Below are positions 63,807 through 64,000 of a DNA stretch of 64,000 nt, piece by piece (within the stretch, counting starts at the first letter, position 1; the number at the start of each line of letters is the position of its first letter). A program made the translations under genes and the position numbers. Source of the DNA: Pantoea sp. Cy-639 (GTDB taxonomy: Bacteria; Pseudomonadota; Gammaproteobacteria; Pseudomonadales; Pseudomonadaceae); the NCBI RefSeq assembly GCF_011752525.1, contig NZ_VWXI01000001.1:1-64000 (forward strand), in the 5' to 3' direction. The notes under the pieces were generated by a model. It was given only the letters and a program-made list of their open reading frames with translations, was not told where the DNA came from and did not search any database.

Positions 63807-64000
63807 ATGAGCCTGTCGTTGTCGATGGCCGCCTTTGCCCTGGCGGCCTCCATCTCCCCTGGTCCGGTGAACATCGTCGCCCTCGGTAGCGGCGCCCGCC
63901 ATGGCCTGCGCGCCAGCCTCGGGCATGCCGCCGGCGCCACCCTCGGTTTCTGCCTGCTGCTGGTGCTGGTCGGCCTGGGGCTGCACGAACTGCTGCTGCG
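63807..64000 (+). CDS. LysE/RhtB-family exporter, 3' end outside the window
   Basis: 64 codons are visible. MSLSLSMAAFALAASISPGP followed by VNIVALGSGARHG is the typical LysE start, with the PGP motif at the end of the first helix, and the second helix begins LGFCLLLVLVGLGLHELLL. Family members export amino acids such as lysine, threonine or homoserine lactones. AAGGAAT precedes the ATG. Confidence 0.85.
   Translation, partial: MSLSLSMAAFALAASISPGPVNIVALGSGARHGLRASLGHAAGATLGFCLLLVLVGLGLHELLL

Noticed and set aside
1..64000. CRISPR arrays, tRNA and rRNA genes, riboswitches.
   Set aside because: I saw no regular short direct repeats with spacers, no tRNA-like arms with CCA end, no rRNA signature and no known riboswitch core in the intergenic regions read.

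Overview
The window looks like a chromosomal segment of a Pseudomonas of the P. putida group. The reasons are the high GC content, the recognisable gene families (4-hydroxyphenylpyruvate dioxygenase, a PBP2, RarD, a CSS-EAL protein, a DING/PstS protein, a DUF2388-like small secreted protein) and a REP doublet built on GCGGGGCAAGCCCGC. This is inference from families and sequence style, because no 16S rRNA or other species marker is present. I saw no tRNA or rRNA gene and no CRISPR array.

Region 1 (1-8360) is accessory. It starts inside a large Rhs polymorphic toxin whose AT-rich C-terminal tip is followed by its immunity gene. Downstream is a graveyard of exchangeable tips: IS5-type transposase scraps, an orphan Rhs core end carrying a colicin E3-like rRNase domain with its cloacin-type immunity gene, two further toxin tails each with an immunity-like gene, a full IS5-family element, and a last scrap of Rhs core.

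Region 2 (8393-18368) is regulatory and transport. It holds a minus-strand cluster (membrane protein, lipoprotein, OmpR-type regulator, sensor kinase), an MFS exporter, a divergent LysR/flavin-monooxygenase pair whose promoter region is bracketed by a perfect 14-bp inverted repeat, and an HD-GYP protein with an unusual insertion.

Region 3 (18598-29020) holds an Ais-like phosphatase, a PBP2 paralogue, two GNAT acetyltransferases, an M20 carboxypeptidase, a RidA homologue, a nucleotide-binding AAA protein, a sirtuin and a GlxA-type AraC regulator. It ends with NrtR, which faces the NAD-salvage operon pncA-pncB (29162-31008). Two related 19-bp palindromes lie in the shared promoter region and are good candidate NrtR operators. 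The nucleotide nucleosidase ppnN follows.

Region 4 (32638-39322) holds a YeeE/YedE sulfur transporter, a lone P-loop ATPase, a methyltransferase, an SMP-30-like protein, a ureidoglycine aminohydrolase and a START-domain protein.

Region 5 (39347-53364) is dominated by a two-partner-secretion exoprotein of about 4,200 residues, with no TpsB partner in view and a three-fold Cys-containing repeat. Upstream of it is a DING/PstS-like phosphate-binding protein with a strong terminator between the two.

Region 6 (53754-64000) holds a TPR protein, a deaminase overlapping a hybrid histidine kinase, a DJ-1/PfpI protein, a REP doublet, hpd, a CSS-EAL phosphodiesterase, rarD, a TerC-CBS-CorC protein and the start of a LysE-type exporter.
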